Shown in pieces: positions 62,036 to 64,000 of a stretch of 64,000 nucleotides of DNA (positions are counted from its first letter, which is position 1; the number at the start of each line of letters is the position of its first letter). The translations under genes were made by a program, and so were the position numbers. The stretch is from AWTP1-13 sp963770295 (GTDB taxonomy: Bacteria; Pseudomonadota; Alphaproteobacteria; Rhizobiales; Hyphomicrobiaceae). The stretch lies in contig CAVYPA010000014.1 in NCBI GenBank assembly GCA_963770295.1, positions 53,168-117,167 of the forward strand, in the 5' to 3' direction. Below the pieces are notes generated by a model. The model did not search any database, was not told the DNA's origin, and saw only the letters and a list, made by a program, of their open reading frames with translations.

Positions 62036-62545
62036 ATGATCAAAGCCCGTGCGGTGCCCGTGCCGTCCGACAGCGTACTGGCGCCGCATTATGTGGGCGC
62101 GGATCTGGTGGATGCGTTCGCGATTTACCTGCCGGCGGGGGCGAGCGACGATCTCGAAGTGCTGGCGCGCGCCCTGTTCGAGCGGCAGGCGTGGTGGATT
62201 CGCGCGCTGACCTGGGTGCGCGATGTGGTGATGGCGACGGTCGGCGTCAAATCGTCTCGCGCGATCGGTGCTGCCGCGGCGGCGCGGGGGTCGGTGATCG
62301 GCTACTTTCCGCTGCTGTCGAAGAGTGCGGGGGAGTTGGTGGTGGGCGAGGACGACCGGCATCTCGACTTCCGAGTTGCGAACCTGCTGCGCAGGGGCGC
62401 GGCGGGTCGACGGGAGCTAGTCGTGGTGACAGTGGTGCATTGCCATAACCGGCTGGGGCGGACGTACCTCGCGGTGATCGCGCCATTCCACCGCACGATC
62501 CTGCGGGCGAATTTGGAACGGGCGGTAAGGGTGATGGAGGGCTAA
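62036..62545 (+). CDS. DUF2867-like protein (169 aa)
   Basis: A 169-residue protein matching the DUF2867 plan: APHYVGADLVDAFAIYLPAG, TWVRDVVMATVGVKSSRAIG, GYFPLLSKSAGELVVGEDDR HLDFRV and VVTVVHCHNRLGRTYLAVIA PFH. The family has no firm function. ATG 62036 has AGGAAAGG ten bases upstream and starts the conserved region; a longer TTG-type start at 61988 is not needed. Confidence 0.82.
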   Translation: MIKARAVPVPSDSVLAPHYVGADLVDAFAIYLPAGASDDLEVLARALFERQAWWIRALTWVRDVVMATVGVKSSRAIGAAAAARGSVIGYFPLLSKSAGELVVGEDDRHLDFRVANLLRRGAAGRRELVVVTVVHCHNRLGRTYLAVIAPFHRTILRANLERAVRVMEG

Positions 62546-62939
62546 ATCGGTTCGACGGGGATGCCGAGGATTGGCGCGGCTTCCGCCGCCCTCTTATCGA
62601 GCTTGACTAGGCAAAGCTGCATTGAGCAGCGACAGCAAGGCGTAGAGGCATTGCCCGAACGAACGCCTAGACTAGCCGGTGCAGAATTAAGTGCCGAAGC
62701 TCGCGCATGTCGCCTTTTGGCACACTTGCCCCGTACGAGGCGGCAGCCTGGAACGTCAGAGAACGGTGTTACATTCCCCGTCGCCAAGTCGGTGTCAGAC
62801 CGATGAATGTTGACCCGTTGCGGAAGTCGCGCCGACGCGCCGCTGTTGCCGACAGAGTGCCCACATGCCATCCACCCAAGTGGTGGCAGACGCTTCGCTC
62901 GATAGAGTACAAATGACCCCAGGCCAATCCGGCGCGCGG
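62546..62939. other. Gene-free stretch
   Basis: Convergent end of the DUF2867 and DUF2200 genes. No gene is seen. Confidence 0.35.
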
Positions 62940-63317
62940 CTATTTGCGGAGGATCTTTTCCATCGCTTTGCCCTTGGCGAGTTCGTCGATGAGTTTGTCG
63001 AGGTAGCGGATCTCGCGCATCATCGGCTCCTGAATTTCCTCCACGCGGACGCCGCATACGACGCCGGTGATCAGAAAGCGAGACGGGTTCATCTTCGGCG
63101 CGCGCGCGAAGAAATCCTCGAAGCTCGTCTTCTTCGCAAACTCGGCTTCCAGCGAGGCCTGGCTGTGGCCGGTGAGCCAACGGAAGATCTCGTCGACCTC
63201 GGCCCGGGTGCGGCCCTTCTTCTCCGCCTTGGCAATATAGGAGGGATAGACGCTCGCGACGGGCATGGCATAGACGCGGCGCCAGTTGGCGGCGGGCCTG
63301 GCTGTTGCTTGCTTCAT
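62940..63317 (-). CDS. DUF2200 family protein (125 aa)
   Basis: A 125-residue protein: RRVYAMPVASVYPSYIAKAE KKGRTRAEVDEIFRWLTGHS, FEDFFARAPKMNPSRFLITG and VVCGVRVEEIQEPMMREIRY LDKLIDELAKGKAMEKILRK. This matches DUF2200 along its length. ATG 63317 follows the stop of the preceding gene by 5 bases, so the two are one operon. Cytoplasmic, function unknown. Confidence 0.85.
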   Translation of the reverse strand: MKQATARPAANWRRVYAMPVASVYPSYIAKAEKKGRTRAEVDEIFRWLTGHSQASLEAEFAKKTSFEDFFARAPKMNPSRFLITGVVCGVRVEEIQEPMMREIRYLDKLIDELAKGKAMEKILRK

Positions 63318-63322
63318 GGCGG

Positions 63323-63676
63323 CTAGTCCTCTGGCGGCCCCGTGACGACGGGCATGACGTCGATGCCGTCGCCGGGGAAGACGGTGATGTGCGGGTGGTC
63401 CTGGAAGAGGCCGGCGGCGGCGGCGATGTCGGCGGCCTCGACGATCAGAAAGCCGGCGATCTGGTTCTGCGCATCGGCGATGCCGGATTTGGTGACGCGC
63501 CTGGTCTTGCCCACCATGACGTCGGTCGCGACGATGGCGGTGGCGTTGCGCTTGCCCCACTCCTCCCACGCCTTCAAGCCGACCTTGTCGGTCGCCTCCT
63601 GCTCGGATTTGGGGTGCGCGCGGAAGGCGGCGAGGTCTTCCGGCTTCATGGTGTAGACCGCGACGAAGCGAGGCAT
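63323..63676 (-). CDS. YCII-like (dimeric alpha/beta barrel) protein
   Basis: A 117-residue protein: MPRFVAVYTMKPEDLAAFRA, WGKRNATAIVATDVMVGKTR, IAGFLIVEAADIAAAAGLFQ DHPHITVFPGDGIDVMPVV. The pattern of a strand start, a central helix and a DHPH motif near the end is that of YCII/DGPF-type small proteins. First gene of the operon with DUF2200. ATG 63676 is the only good start. Function unknown; enzymes of this fold bind small molecules. Confidence 0.82.
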   Translation of the reverse strand: MPRFVAVYTMKPEDLAAFRAHPKSEQEATDKVGLKAWEEWGKRNATAIVATDVMVGKTRRVTKSGIADAQNQIAGFLIVEAADIAAAAGLFQDHPHITVFPGDGIDVMPVVTGPPED

Positions 63677-64000
63677 GGGCGTGCTCCGGACTTGGTGGGA
63701 TGCGCATCATAGGGGGGCGACACCACCGGCGCGAGGCCTCCGCGCGGGGCAATACTCACCTGCAGTACAGCGACGCTAGTCTCCTCTCGCCTCGGCGCTT
63801 GGGGACGATGCGTCGTATGTCCGGGGCGGATTGGGCGAGGGGAGTGACAGATGCAGATGGTGTTCGCAGGCGTTCGCGCCGGGGCTGACGAGGGTGGCCG
63901 ACCTCGCCCTGCCGGGGGGCCAGTCAAGTCAGGCCGGGGGTGGAGCTGGTCGCCGGCAACCCGCCCATCGCCAAATGTTTGCGGGTGGCCGCGGGTTACA
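63677..64000. other. Right edge, no supported gene
   Basis: A plus-strand frame from 63852 stays open to the edge but has poor composition (Arg/Pro/Gly-rich) and no context. Confidence 0.3.

Noticed and set aside
1..64000. CRISPR array
   Set aside because: No regularly spaced short repeats with variable spacers. The only regular array is the 123-bp WD40 coding repeat.
1..64000. All frameshifts as sequencing errors
   Set aside because: They concentrate in integrase, ligase, TIR-WD40, IS and small-operon genes, often several per gene together with deletions, while about 35 other genes, many long, are intact. Single-indel cases (50227-51577, 25522-26027, 26462-26663) could still be errors.

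Overview
The window looks like accessory chromosome from a GC-rich alphaproteobacterium of the Hyphomicrobiales, most likely Bradyrhizobium or a close relative. The pointers are the GC-rich codon use, repeated traces of the PF04392 'ABC-type uncharacterised transport' substrate-binding family, general-stress (EcfG-type) promoters with the alphaproteobacterial GGAAC-N16/17-CGTT pattern, Tat-dependent secreted enzymes, the TGCGAGCGAAGCGAAG dispersed repeat, and IS91-, IS110- and serine-recombinase-type mobile DNA common in rhizobial islands. There is no rRNA, no convincing tRNA, no CRISPR array and no housekeeping operon.

Layout. 0-10.5 kb holds small stress and envelope genes (PRC-barrel, TPR, OsmC), a methyltransferase-like gene, a secreted thioredoxin-fold protein next to an epoxide-hydrolase-like enzyme, and a two-gene operon of a D-2-hydroxyacid dehydrogenase and an MFS transporter. 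10.7-14.6 kb is a scar zone: a frameshifted integrase runs in frame into two different substrate-binding-protein fragments, followed by an intact PF04392 protein and an IS110 remnant. 14.6-20.9 kb carries secreted metalloproteases, small secreted proteins and a sulfatase broken by an 80-bp tandem duplication. 21.2-24.6 kb is a decayed TIR-WD40 gene followed by a serine-recombinase remnant. 25.5-26.7 kb is an operon of very small genes (ribbon-helix-helix, 21-aa membrane peptide, 37-aa and 64-aa proteins, zinc ribbon), partly frameshifted.

26.8-37.1 kb holds an M20 amidohydrolase, a ketopantoate-reductase-like gene, two decayed copies of an ATP-dependent DNA ligase, an MHS-family transporter divergent from an IclR regulator with a perfect 19-bp palindrome between them, and a Tat-exported hydrolase divergent from an HxlR regulator. 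37.5-42.6 kb is a nested mobile element: an IS91-like unit whose tyrosine recombinase is split by a serine-recombinase transposon and whose transposase is split by a second short insertion. 43-51.6 kb has a CadC-like regulator divergent from a sulfatase, a dienelactone-hydrolase-like enzyme, and one intact and one frameshifted FAD monooxygenase. 51.6-55.3 kb is again recombinase and IS debris, including a second, partly inverted copy of the tyrosine recombinase. 55.5-64 kb holds a P1 peptidase-PDZ protein and small genes, ending in a DUF2200/YCII-like operon.

Together the intact genes suggest small catabolic or detoxification modules (hydrolases, oxidoreductases, transporters, each with its own regulator) set among mobile-element scars. 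Frameshifts cluster in the mobile and defence-like genes, while the long metabolic genes stay open, which fits decay of acquired DNA better than uniform sequencing error. Functions rest on motif recognition by eye; no database search was run.
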